64,000 bases of DNA from Phymorhynchus buccinoides (taxonomy: Eukaryota; Mollusca; Gastropoda; Neogastropoda; Raphitomidae): positions 37,773,278 through 37,837,277 of the forward strand of contig CM065703.1 in the NCBI GenBank assembly GCA_017654935.2. The letters run 5' to 3'. Positions within the stretch are counted from its first letter, which is position 1. Every line of letters starts with the position of its first letter. Made by a program: the position numbers and the translations under genes. Positions 23,492 through 34,800 of this stretch are shown here, piece after piece. The notes below the pieces were generated by a model. The model did not search any database, had not been told where the DNA came from, and saw only the letters and a program-made list of their open reading frames with translations.

Positions 23492-23690
23492 ACCTTTAAG
23501 CAGTAATAGCATGCCCTTTCAAAACATCTCTTGCCTTCTGTAACAATTCACACTTACGACCTTTAAGCAGTAACAGCATGCCCTTTCAAAACATCTCTTG
23601 CCTTCTGTAACAATTCACACTTACGACCTTTAAGCAGTAACAGCATGCCCTTTCAAAACATCTCTTGCCTTCTGTAACAATTCACACTTA
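23492..23690 (+). repeat. 67-bp tandem repeat, 3 copies
   Basis: Unit 'acctttaagcagtaacagca', 'tgccctttcaaaacatctct', 'tgccttctgtaacaattcac', 'acttacg'. Nearly identical copies, so recent. Confidence 0.95.
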
Positions 23691-23831
23691 AAAATCACAC
23701 GTTAAACAAAAAAGCAATCACAACAACAAGAAATATTGTGGGCCTCTACAAGACAGGATATAAAAATTAAATGACTCCGGAACCTAAAAACAACAACACA
23801 GCTTTGAATGAAAGAACCTCAACACAAATTA

Positions 23832-23908
23832 TTTCTTCTTCGTTCGCACAGTTTCCTGTCATATGAGCGTAGATGCGTCACGCTGTCGTTATGCGCCTAA
23901 GAAATAAA
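23832..23908 (-). mobile_element. SINE family A, 5'-truncated fragment
   Basis: Only the 3' 75 bp and the GAA tail (as TTCTTC) are present, as expected for incomplete reverse transcription. Confidence 0.7.
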
Positions 23909-25077
23909 TGCAGAGTTTATGGAGTAGTCAATGACAAACCTTTTCAGGGGAAAAAAAGAACTTCCAGTATTTTCACTACGCAAGCATCTGTGCGAAATTA
24001 TCAGCTCTAACGTTCTGACAAAAGTAGGAAAAGACATTAACGTTTTTGTTCGTTTGCTTCCCTTTTTTCTTCTTCAATGCAATGAGATGCATAAATGATT
24101 GATCAACAATGAAGTAAATACATACCTACATCCACCCGACACATTAACATTCAACTTTCCAAGCCCTTTTACAGGCATGGTAGTGGGGGCAAAGTGGGTT
24201 TCGCGGAAGAATATCCAACCGATTCTCTATTTCATTTGAAAGATGTCGACTCAAACTAAAATGCTGAAGTTGGGCGTCAAAATGAAGAAGAAGAAGAAGA
24301 AAAAGAAGCACTAGGATCACAAATCTGGAAACGTGTGGCGTGAACTAGGCCACGCACGACTGCTAACTTCGGCGGGAAGTTGCTTGTTCAGTCATTCACA
24401 TCCGGTTCCACGAAGCGATTGCATAGGTTTTAACGCACGTAATTTTTAGGCACCTGAGCGAATTTTAACCCCGGCTTTTTTTTGTTGTCGTCAAATTTTC
24501 ACTTTCGCGGATTTTCCGCGATTCGCGGAGGTCTACCATGCCTGCTTTTAATAATAAAATGGGAAAATGGCAGTGACAATGTCTTGGCAGCACCCTTCAT
24601 GGATAGATCCTCACATCAATGTACCCCTACTATATGACAGGAGGGGGTAGTACTTCCGGTCAGAGCTCACACTCTTTCTTTTGTGCTGTGCTTCTTTCTT
24701 TGATTCTGCAAGATTCTCGCCTGTGTTTCCTAAATGTTTGTAGGCATTTCAGTTCATAAGGATCCCTTGTCATTACTTCTTACTTTTCAGCCGATATATT
24801 TTGATATTTCTCTCCCAATTTCACTTTGTTTCCACTCTCTGCTAATTTCAAAACCGGAAGTTGAATTTTCATCATGGTGGCTTTCAGGTAAACATTCGAA
24901 GTGTCAATAACTCAACAAAGTTTGTTGTCTAACATTAACTGTATCATTTCAGCTCCCACTGTCATAATATAAATACTTCCAATTATTTCCTGACTATCTT
25001 GGAATCATTTCTTTTCTCCCATAATGTTATCATTTCGCTTGGTACTCCATCTTTTCTCTTTTTTTCATATTTTTTTA
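23909..25077. other. no gene recognised
   Basis: Non-coding. Contains a (GAA)n stretch at 24284-24310 and 'aaattttcactttcgcggat' (24500-24540). Nothing supportable beyond that. Confidence 0.35.
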
Positions 25078-25295
25078 CATCTGTATCGTTAAAAATTCGT
25101 GACTTTCCCGGAGTTGCACTGCCAGGATCATTCCCACCATCTTTATATCTACTAATGTCCCATATGTGTCCGTTTCAGACCGGAGGACGTTAAACGGATC
25201 TTCATCTCTTTTTTGCAAGTACTACCCCCTAAAGTGCAGCAGAATCTTCAACGTGATGAAGTTGGCTGCCTAAGGAGAAGAAGAAGAAGGAGGAA
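25078..25295 (+). mobile_element. SINE-like family C, copy 4, with GAA tail
   Basis: Family C body followed by 'agaatcttcaacgtgatgaa', 'gttggctgcctaagga' and (GAA)n. This gives the fullest 3' end seen for the family and links it to the GAA-tailed group. Confidence 0.75.
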
Positions 25296-25365
25296 TTACA
25301 ATCAACTATCGTCCAACTCCCACATGCGGACAGTCAGGGCATGGATCTACCACTGCAAAGGTCTA

Positions 25366-25668
25366 TTAACCCCTTCACTGCCGAGCCCGGTTCCGGGGCA
25401 AATATTTGCCAAGCCGTTTTAGGTTGCCGAGTCTATCGCAAAACTTTCTGAATAAAAGTGCATATACCCTATGCTTTTCTGAACGGAGATTGAATATACT
25501 ATCCTTTGAGAACACTCTCACATGCATTCGAACATAGTGCGAAAAGCGTATGGATAGAAAACGGGAAACTCTTAGAATAATGCTATGACGGGTATTTCCG
25601 TGACGGGGCAGTTTATAGGTTACCGGAAGTTGACGGAAATATCCGTGACGGGGCAGTGAAAAGGTTAA
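25366..25668. mobile_element. TTAA-flanked MITE, relative of CCCCTTGACTGCC
   Basis: Ends TTAACCCCTTCACTGCC and GGGCAGTGAAAAGGTTAA; 303 bp. The interior differs from the other subfamily ('ttccggggcaaatatttgcc', 'tatttccgtgacggggcagt'). Confidence 0.75.
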
Positions 25669-25924
25669 GATCTACACGTTCTGAAGAATGCAACATAGAA
25701 AAGCCAACTTCCTCCCGCGCACCATCCGGGAATGGAACGATCCGCCCCAAGAAGAAGCGCAGGTCAAGACTGTCGACGGTCTCAAAGTCAAACTAGAGTA
25801 CTGAGAGGGGTTGCGTACCCCTTAAGGCATGGGAAAGCATGATGTAATTTCTATATAATCTCTACGATTTCAAGAGGGGGGGTAAGCACGGACCCAAACA
25901 ATGCGCAGACTTGTTAGTATTAGG

Positions 25925-26300
25925 GTATTAAGTATTAGGGTACTTTATAGTCACAGAGGCGTCTCTGTGAAATTCCCACCTGGAGAGCGTGTCGCAGCCA
26001 GAGGCACGCCACCCATTTTGGGGGTTTTCTGCATGCGATTTTCGTGTGATTGATGAGGAAGAGGTGGGGGTGGGTGGGTGTTAAATTTTGACCAAATCAC
26101 AACTTTTTCGTTGCCACTGGGTTTAACGTGTGCCAAGTGCATGGGCACACAGGACATCGGTTTATCGTCTCATCCGAAAGACTCCACGTTCAGACCGTTA
26201 AGGCCTAGTGTAAAGTGAGAGGAAAAATCCCCTGTACCCAGGTTCGAACTCGGGTTTACTTGACCCGAGGTGAACACGCTACCACTGTGCCACTCTACAT
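25925..26300 (-). mobile_element. tRNA-derived SINE, copy 1
   Basis: Read on the minus strand: an A-box-like 'gtggcacagtgg' and B-box-like 'gggttcgaacctg' (as reverse complement at about 26240-26295), then the body with 'gagtctttcggatgagacg' and a tail of tactta/taccc repeats. Pol III-type SINE structure. Confidence 0.8.
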
Positions 26301-26499
26301 TCTAAATACTTAGTACTCTAAATCTTCAGCAATTTTTTGTTTTAAAAATAGCTCAGGGTGTTCCTGACACTAGTTACAGATTCAGCATCTTTGCAAGGCA
26401 CACTCCCCCCCCCCCCCCCCCCCCTCCAACAATGTTCACACTGAAAATTTATACTAAGCACCAACATTTTGCCCTACTTTAGAAAGGGATAGGGTTAGT

Positions 26500-26680
26500 A
26501 CAGTGGAACCTCCCTTATAAGACCTTCAAAAATAATCCAAAATTAGGTCTTATAAGGGAGGGGTCTTATAAGGGAGGTAATTTTAATACTTACAAAGAAG
26601 GGCAATGTCTCAGAGAAGTAGGTCTTATGTGGGAGGGAGTCTTATAATGGGAGGTCTTATAAGGGAGGTTCCAGGTTGTA
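26500..26680 (-). mobile_element. TACAGTGGAACC MITE, copy 2
   Basis: Left end TACAGTGGAACCTCC is intact; the right end is degraded after 'aagggaggttcc'. Same interior as copy 1. Confidence 0.75.
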
Positions 26681-26926
26681 TCAGGTTGGGATTAATTTCC
26701 TGAAACTGGAAGAATGATTCACTGAGATTGAAAAACCATTCATGAACAAGTGCAAAAGTAGCTGAACTACACCCTTGCCCAACTTATTCCTCGTACATCC
26801 ACCAAGGAAACAATCTACCAAGGCAGTTGTTTCATTTTTGAAAACATTAAAACAACAACATGAATAAAAAACACACAACTACAACAGTGCGTATCATAGT
26901 GAAAGCAGCATCACCCCTGCTGTCTG

Positions 26927-27048
26927 TCACGACTCGTCCAGCCCATTTTCGGCTTGACCAACGTCCTCCTTCCCCGTCTCCTCTGTCGCAGTTTCCGAAG
27001 AAGTCTTCTCTGCGGTTGCCTCTTCCTCGGTGTTGCCAACAGAGTCAT
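26927..27048 (-). CDS. ANKMY2: ANKMY2 coding exon 11 (acidic tail, stop)
   Basis: Acceptor atcgcag|AT after a pyrimidine tract. Codes [20 protein letters not shown], then [19 protein letters not shown] and TGA at 26929-26927. An acidic low-complexity tail is normal for the family. The exact phase fit supports the assignment despite low sequence conservation. Confidence 0.88.
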
Positions 27049-28773
27049 CTGCGATTGCAAAGGAAAAGACGGTGAAAAACCAGGGCCTGTATTCACTTTT
27101 TATTTGTTTATTTTTTTCTATTATAGTCCCGTCAACATCTCAGGACTGTCACCGCGTAAAGTAAAGTTCGACCACTTCAGGCATGGGAATTAAAGACAAA
27201 AAAAAGACTGAAAATTGGGGTCTGGAAGCAGGCATAAGAACAAGGAATAAAAAACAACTGAAAACCGTGTGTGTTGGGATACAGCCCCCAGAAAATGAAG
27301 CTTCTTCTGTTATCTAAGCCTTAAAAACAGTATAAGAGATAAGACTGATATATTTCATTTTGCATTCATTTATAAGTTTTACTCATTGGGCTTCTTTTTT
27401 TATCTCATAAATGTCCTCTTGGACCATCAAAAAAGCTGAAACTTGCACAAAAAGACTGAAAAGGACCATCAAAAAAGCTGAAATCAGTCCCATGCCTGCA
27501 CTTACTGTATTCATTTTGAGATGGTATCAGACTGATCATCATGATAGCTTAGAAGTCCTTCTAAGGTCCTACTACTTTAGAAGGACTTCTAAGAAAGCAT
27601 GATGACAAGTCTCATGCTATCTCAATGTGAATACAGGCCCTGGTTAATAATGAACAAAGAATGGTGGATATGAGGCCTGTATTCACTTCTTTTTTTATTT
27701 TTATTTTTTTGCTGTCCCATCTTCTGGGCCGTACAGTGGCATTGCTCTCACGCCGCTCATTCCGATTCTCAATTCGCAGCCACACCTCCGCACGTTCAGG
27801 TCGCAGAATCTGAGACCAGCAGTTAGTTTTTTCCATTATAGTCCCGTCAACAGCCATGGTCATCGCAGGACTGTCACTGCGTAAAGTTCGACCACTTACT
27901 GTATTCACATTGAGATGGTATCAGACTGATCATCATGACAGCTTAGAAGTGCTTCTAAGGTCCTATTAAATGCTACTATCGTATTTTTCGGCTCATTAGG
28001 CGCTGCTGTGTATAACGCGAATAGGGCAATTTTCAAGAAAAATCTGACAAAATTCAAGTAAAAGGCGCCCTCGTTTATAAGGCGATACACACCTCGCAAT
28101 AGAAAGTCGAAGTTTGAAGCCCGTACACGTCCTGTAAACGATTACTGACCGCCATTTTTGTTGTCGTAAACGAGAGTTGGCTCCCTTCTCAAATAATCGA
28201 AACTTCCGTTTTTGCGACTTCCGGTTGTTGTGTTAGGACTTTTCTTCGCGAAAACTGGTAGAATGATGGCATTTTAAGCTCAACAACGATGCTTTTTACG
28301 TTCAATGAAGGGTTATGGCATCTGTTTCACGGTATCTCGGACGATAGTAGGGATTTTGAAGCATTTTAACGTGAGTATTCGTCGTATCGGCGACTCGTTA
28401 CCACTTTCGATGTTGTGACTCACAGTAGACTGTACTGAGTACGGCAATCGTTGCCTCTCTTCTCACGATTTTGTTCACTTATAGGGCGCCCTCGTTTATT
28501 AGGCACATAGGTCGAAATTGGACCCAAAAAAATCGCTTTATAGTCCGAAAAGTACGGTAGTTTGGAAGGACTTCTAAGAAAGCATGATGAGAAGTCTCGT
28601 GCTATCTCAGTGTGAATACTGGCCCTGGTCAATAATGTACAAAGGATGGTGGATATGAGGTGAAGAAGAGGTTTATGTTTTAAAAACTATATGCAGTCGC
28701 TTGTGTGTAGGTGTGTGTGTGTGTATGTGTGTGTGCGTGTGAATGTTTGTGAATGTTTGTGCGTGCGTGAATG

Positions 28774-28811
<38 letters not shown>

Positions 28812-31800
28812 TTGTTTGTGGCTCAAGCCACAAACCTATAACTCACTTTGTCGGTCGGTCTGTCGGTCGGTCCAAAATTGTCGCACTTCAAATCGAGGCT
28901 ACACTTCAAATTGAGGCCGCTCTTTAAAATGATGTATTTTAAAAGCGTACAAAATAATAAACATACGTAATACAGACACTACAACAGACACGACGAGTAT
29001 GCGGTGCTTCTTTTGATGAGTATAAGTAGGATACATAGTTTTAAATGTTTTCCAAAAGATATAAAAAGTTACGAAATGGTGCAGATAACATTCTGGTTTA
29101 CAGATTAAAATTATTGAAAAGCCAGGGGAGGTGACTCATGATTGGAGTGGTAAAAATACACCGCGTGCCACAAACTATTGCGATTTCGCGCTTGTTTAAA
29201 CCACGAGACTCAGGGCAGTAGCATAAACCTGAGAAGTTGAAGGCTAGGGAAACAAGCAAAACCAATTCACTGTACTAAAAAATAGGAATGGCCGATATTA
29301 TTATTCATCAAATTCCTTATAATTTCTTTTCATACTTGATTCTTTATCCAGAAGATTTTCAAACATATTAGTACTTGGTGCAAACTTACCGTAATTTTCG
29401 GACTATAAGGCGATATTTTTTTTCTCCAATTTCCATCTATGCGCCTAATAAACGAGGGCGCCCTATTAGTGAACAAAATCGTGAGAAGAGAGGCAACGAT
29501 TGCCGTACTCAGTAGTCGACTGTGAGTCAGACATCGAAAGTGGTAACGAGTCACCGATACGACGAATACTCACGTTAAAATGCTTCAAAATCCCTACTAT
29601 CGTCCGAGATACCGTGAAACAGATGCCATAACCCTTCATTGAACGTAAAAAGCATCGTTGTTGAGCTTAAAATGCCATCATTCTACCAGTTTTCGCGAAG
29701 AAAAGTCCTAACACAACAACCGGAAGTCGCAAAAACGGACGTTTTGATTATTTGAGAATGGAGCCAACTCGTTTATGACAACAATAATGGCAGTCGGTAA
29801 GCGTTTACAGGACGTGTACAGGCTTCAAACTTCGACTTTCTAAACGAGGGCGCCTTTTACTTGAATTTTGTCAGATTTTTCTTGAAAATTGCCCTATTTG
29901 CCTTATACACAGCAGCGCCTAATGAGCTGAAAAGTATGGTAAATGTTAGATGGCAAACAATTACAAAATTGAACAACCCTGTTAGAAAAAGAACATTTTC
30001 GAATAAATAGAGCGAAATATTTATCGATCCACGGACTTGGTTAGTTTAGCCATTTTTAAAGTCCTTTCAAAGGCTTTCACTGATCTCTCCAACGTATATT
30101 AACTAATTCGCATTGTAACGATTTTGAATTATTGGAAAAACTTACAAATCGCTCCAGCCATGCACACAAACAAAACAGACATAAACAAAAGGGGAAATGA
30201 AAGAAGATTACAGGTTTGTATTTCAGGTTTTGACATAGGGAAGTGGTAGATCAGACTTTTTTTTTATATAGAAAAACTCTACACACCGATTGGTTCCCCC
30301 ACAACGAACCGCCACAAAAGCAAAGTCAGGGGCAAAATTGTTGTCTAAGGGAGCGAAGCGAGTTTAGAAGTGACCAAGGTATGGTGTGCATACAGATTAA
30401 AAATTCTCCACACCGATTGGTTCCCCCACAACGAACCACTACAAAAGCAAAGTCAGGGGGAAAATTGTGGTCTCAGGGAGTGAAGCAAGTTTAGAAGTGA
30501 CCAAGGTATGGTGTGCACACAGATTCACTTCTTTGAAGCAAATGCATAACATTGACAGCTATCTATTAATTCCAGACATATATGGCCGGAACGACTTGAA
30601 TGAGTTAATGAAAAAGGTCAGTGTATCATACACTAAAAAATCTTATTATTTCATGATGGAAATATTTGCAATACGAGAATCTTTAAAATTTATTATTTAG
30701 CCCTTTCGCTGCCAACGTTGAATTTTTGCACCACAATGATTTAACACCCATGTCATTAAAAACCTTGGATTCAGGGTCTGTTATTCAATGATTTTTGTGT
30801 TCTTTATTTTGGGAGTTAGGGGTAGGCCTTTTTTTTTGTTTAATATAAACATATGTGATGCAGTACGCGAATACCCAGCTAAAGTCGGCCAGCCACAAGA
30901 GAGAGAAAGAGAGAGAGAAAGAAAGAGAGAGAGAAAGAAAGAGAGAAAGAGAGAGAGATTTGATTGATTGAAAAATTGTTCAAAATAAACTATTAGAGAT
31001 AGATGAATTCTGTTTTTTGCCTGTTAATCTGTTGTCTCTGGCCTTTCTGAAAATATGAATAAGTCAAAAGTGATCATTTACGACATTAGCCTGGTTTTCC
31101 TGTGCTGCATCACATATAGTAAAGGAATCCCCAATATTTTAGGCAAAATCTTTTCTTTACCCATGTATGCCTAAGTTTATTGGATAATTTTGGCCCAAAA
31201 ATGGCTGGCGGCGAAAGGGTTAAAAAAAAAAATATCGTCTGAATTACAGCATACCTCCTATTTTTGCGTCGTTCATCTGCTGCTCCATTTCCATTTCTTT
31301 CTCCTGCTTGGCTTTCTCCTCTTCCTCCTGTTTGGCTTTCTCCTCTTCCTCTTTCAGCTTAAGTCGCTCAGCTTCCCGTCTTTCAAACTCCTCTGAAACG
31401 GAAAAACAAAAGTTTTGACTTCATTTCAAGAACATATACATGTAGAAATAAACACTTCTGTAGAAGTACCATAAAAACAAAACAGCTATCAATCAAGATG
31501 AAAGTTACCTTTTTCCTGGATGAGAAAGAGGTTTTCAGCCAAATCCCCAAAACATTTGAATTCAACAACATTAAGTGCACTTTTTTGTATATACAGCTTA
31601 AGAGCGCACAAAAAATGAGAGAGAGAGAAAATGAGAGAGAGAGAGATAATTTCATAGAAATCCAACTTAACTTTGCTGAAAAAAACCCAAACCCCACACG
31701 CACGGAAACAGAAAAAGACATTTATTTGAAGGAATACAATTACACTAGGCAGTTGCTGAAACAGAAGGAAAGAAGAAAAAGACATTTATTTGAAGGAATA

Positions 31801-34800
31801 CAATTACACTAGGCAGTTGCTGAAACAGAAGGAAAGAAGAAAAAGACATTTATTTGAAGGAATACAATTACACTAGGCAGTTGCTGAAACAGAAGGAAAG
31901 AAGAAAAAGAAAGCAACGACGCAAAATCACAATTCAATTCAAATCATCGGTGAAATTCACAAACCTCGTACTTTTCAAGTATATATAAAAACATTATAAA
32001 TTAATGTTAACAAAATTCAGGACTAAACTTGCAAATGTCTTGAACAAATGCGGCTAATTTTTTAATCAGTTTATTTTGTTTTTCTCAAAACTACCAAAAT
32101 CGAGATACAAGGTTTGTGAATTTCATCGACGAAATTCAAAATCATATCTCCCAAGGAGAAATTTCGTCCAGGTGCCGTACAACAAATACATTCACATTCA
32201 GCATGCATAAATATAAGCACATTTTTGTTTGACAAGTCACATGAGTATTACAAAGATGAATGAGTGTTAGAAAACGCTTAAGGACATTGACATTTGACAT
32301 GTATGAGTATAAAATACATCTTTGTTTTAGGATTACACAGGTCACATGGATGCATACAGCATAAGGATTAAGGTAAGAATGAGATTAAAATTACAGCCCT
32401 GTCGACAACTAAGGCCATGTCAGGGCTGTCACAACGCTAAATCTTACCACGTATTAAGGTAAGAATGAGATTAAAATTACAGCCCCATCGACAACTAAGG
32501 CCATGTCAGGGCTGTCACAGCCCCTGTCGACAACTAAGGCCATGTCAGGGCTGTCACAACGCTAAATCTTACCACGTATTAAGGTAAGAATGAGATTAAA
32601 ATTACAGCCCCATCGACAACTAAGGCCATGTCAGGGCTGTCACAACGCTAAATCTTACCACGTATTAGGATTAAGGTAGAATCTTTCAACACAAGCAGAC
32701 ATTCAAAAGGATCATGAGTTTAAGACGTGGATGGATCTGGGGATTAAATATTTCTGTGCCCTGGAGTTAACTTTGAAAGTCTTGTAGCGGTGTCCCGAAG
32801 GTTAAAGTTCACAGTGACTGTACAAAACATGGGAGGCGTCATTCACAATCTTCCTGGCTTTTCGCTCGGTTCGTCTTTCATACAGCTCATTCAAAGCCGT
32901 CTCTCTCTTTCCGACAACTTCACTACACACATTCACCACATCACCCAACACTCGCTTGTGGTTCTTCAAACATAGACTTCTAAAATGACAGACGCACAAA
33001 CAGCCAACATAAGCTTTACCTCCCAGCTGCTTGCAGAACTTTTTGTGGGTGGACCAGTGCAGCTTTTGACACATCTTGTCACAGTACTGGGTCTGTGAAC
33101 ACCACAACAACACACAGCATTCAGAGCTCAGACAGAAAAAAAGTCTTTCTTCAGGGTCAATATAATCTACAAGACCAAAGAGAAAGGTGGCAGAGTGGTT
33201 AAGACGTTCGCCTGCCAAATGTAATGCTTGACTATACATATTATCAGTGACATAAGGTGCGGGTTCTCAATCCCGAAAAAAAACCTTTGCTTTCTAGTTC
33301 GACAGAAAAATCGAACTGAACGTTGAAATCTTCAGATGGGGACTTAAAGCGCTTTAGGCATGTAAAAATCCCACGGCAGTTTAAAGTTGGTAAGAGCAGG
33401 GAGAAATCCGGGTTGCTGCCTGGTATGGCCAAACCACCCATTTTTGTTTGAGAGGTAGGTTTTCCAAGTGTGCCCACACCCTCCACTCCTCACCCTGTGC
33501 CCCCCCCATGCACTTAACACATGTTAAACCCAGTGCAACGAAAAATAGTTGTAAAAAAACCCCCCTTCCTCAAAAAAAAATCGCCCACATTGGGTAGGCG
33601 CTGCACTTGCGGCAACGCGCTCTCCAGGGGAGAGCAGCCTGAATTTCATAGAGATAAGTATCTGTGACAAGACTATAAGGTGCACCTTACTATAAGACCC
33701 CTTCTCACCCCACCAATTTTACACAAAACTCAGATCAGACCTTGATAAGGCACGCCCCCTCAAATTTTACACAAAACAGATTTCGTTGTTACATTTTGGT
33801 ACTATTTTGTTCATCATATGATTAGGCAAACGGGTCTGTCTGGCCAGAAAAACCCCATTGTCTGATAGTCCGTAAAGATATGGTAATCAGTTGTCAAACT
33901 CTCCCCATGGGGATACCGGGGGGGGGGATCTTTCATAAAAACCCCATTGTCTGATAGTCCGTAAAGATATGGTAATCAGTTGTCAAACTCTCCCCATGGG
34001 GATACCGGGGGGGGGATCTTTCATAAAACCCCATTGTCTGATAGTCCGTAAAGATATGGTAATCAGTTGTCAAACTCTCCCCATGGGGATACCGGGGGGG
34101 GGGATCTTTCATAAAACCCCCATTGTCTGATAGTCCGTAAAGATATGGTAATCAGTTGTCAAACTCTCCCCATGGGGATACCGGGGGGGGGATCTTTCAT
34201 AAAAAACAGTTCCCTCACCTTCTGAAAGTTCTGTGCTTGAAACTTCCCCTAATCTGCCACTCTCTTTGACTCTGCCTTTTCCCTTTGCTTTCTATCATCT
34301 ACTATCTTTCTGACTTATTGACCGGCCCATTCTCCTGCCCTTAAAAAAAAAAAAAAATCCTCCAAATAATTTTTCTCCTTTTGAGCTCTTCCGAAATCGG
34401 AATGTGTCGGCTGCACGCAGCAGGGAGACCAGAAATAGTCCTTTGAGCTCCTCCGAATTCGGAATATGTCGGCTGCACGCAGCATGGATACCAGCGAAAA
34501 CTGAAAACCGGACACATGACGTACCTTACCCATTATGGCCGTATGGCCCGGGAACGCAGAAGAAGAAGAAGAAGTTGTGGAACTTACGTAGTGACATGCG
34601 ACACATTTCTTGAGGGCTTTGGGCTCCCCGCATGTGGTGCAGGCTGTGTCGTCTTCGAAGGACGGGCCGTACATCCCAGAAACCAGAGTGCTCAGCGCCG
34701 GGGTGCCCTCCCCCTAAACACAAAGCAAGTTCAGCATTTATGTAACGTCCAGGCATCCAATCCGCGGACGAACAACACTCGCCATGACTCGGAGTCGACA

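Larger units (their letters stand above)
27674..28627. mobile_element. CCAGGGCCTGTATTCAC element, copy 2 with two insertions
   Basis: Same element as 27081-27645 but containing the GCTGTCCC retroposon (27709-27826) and the CCGTA MITE (27977-28559). Flanking 'aatggtggatatgag' is present on both sides (27661, 28645), suggesting a tandem duplication. Confidence 0.7.

Noticed and set aside
32802..32960. Minus-strand segment [20 protein letters not shown]... as an extra ANKMY2 exon after exon 9
   Set aside because: Exon 9 joins exon 10 (31392-31255) in perfect phase with family-like sequence. The segment lacks a pyrimidine tract before its only in-phase AG and has no good donor.
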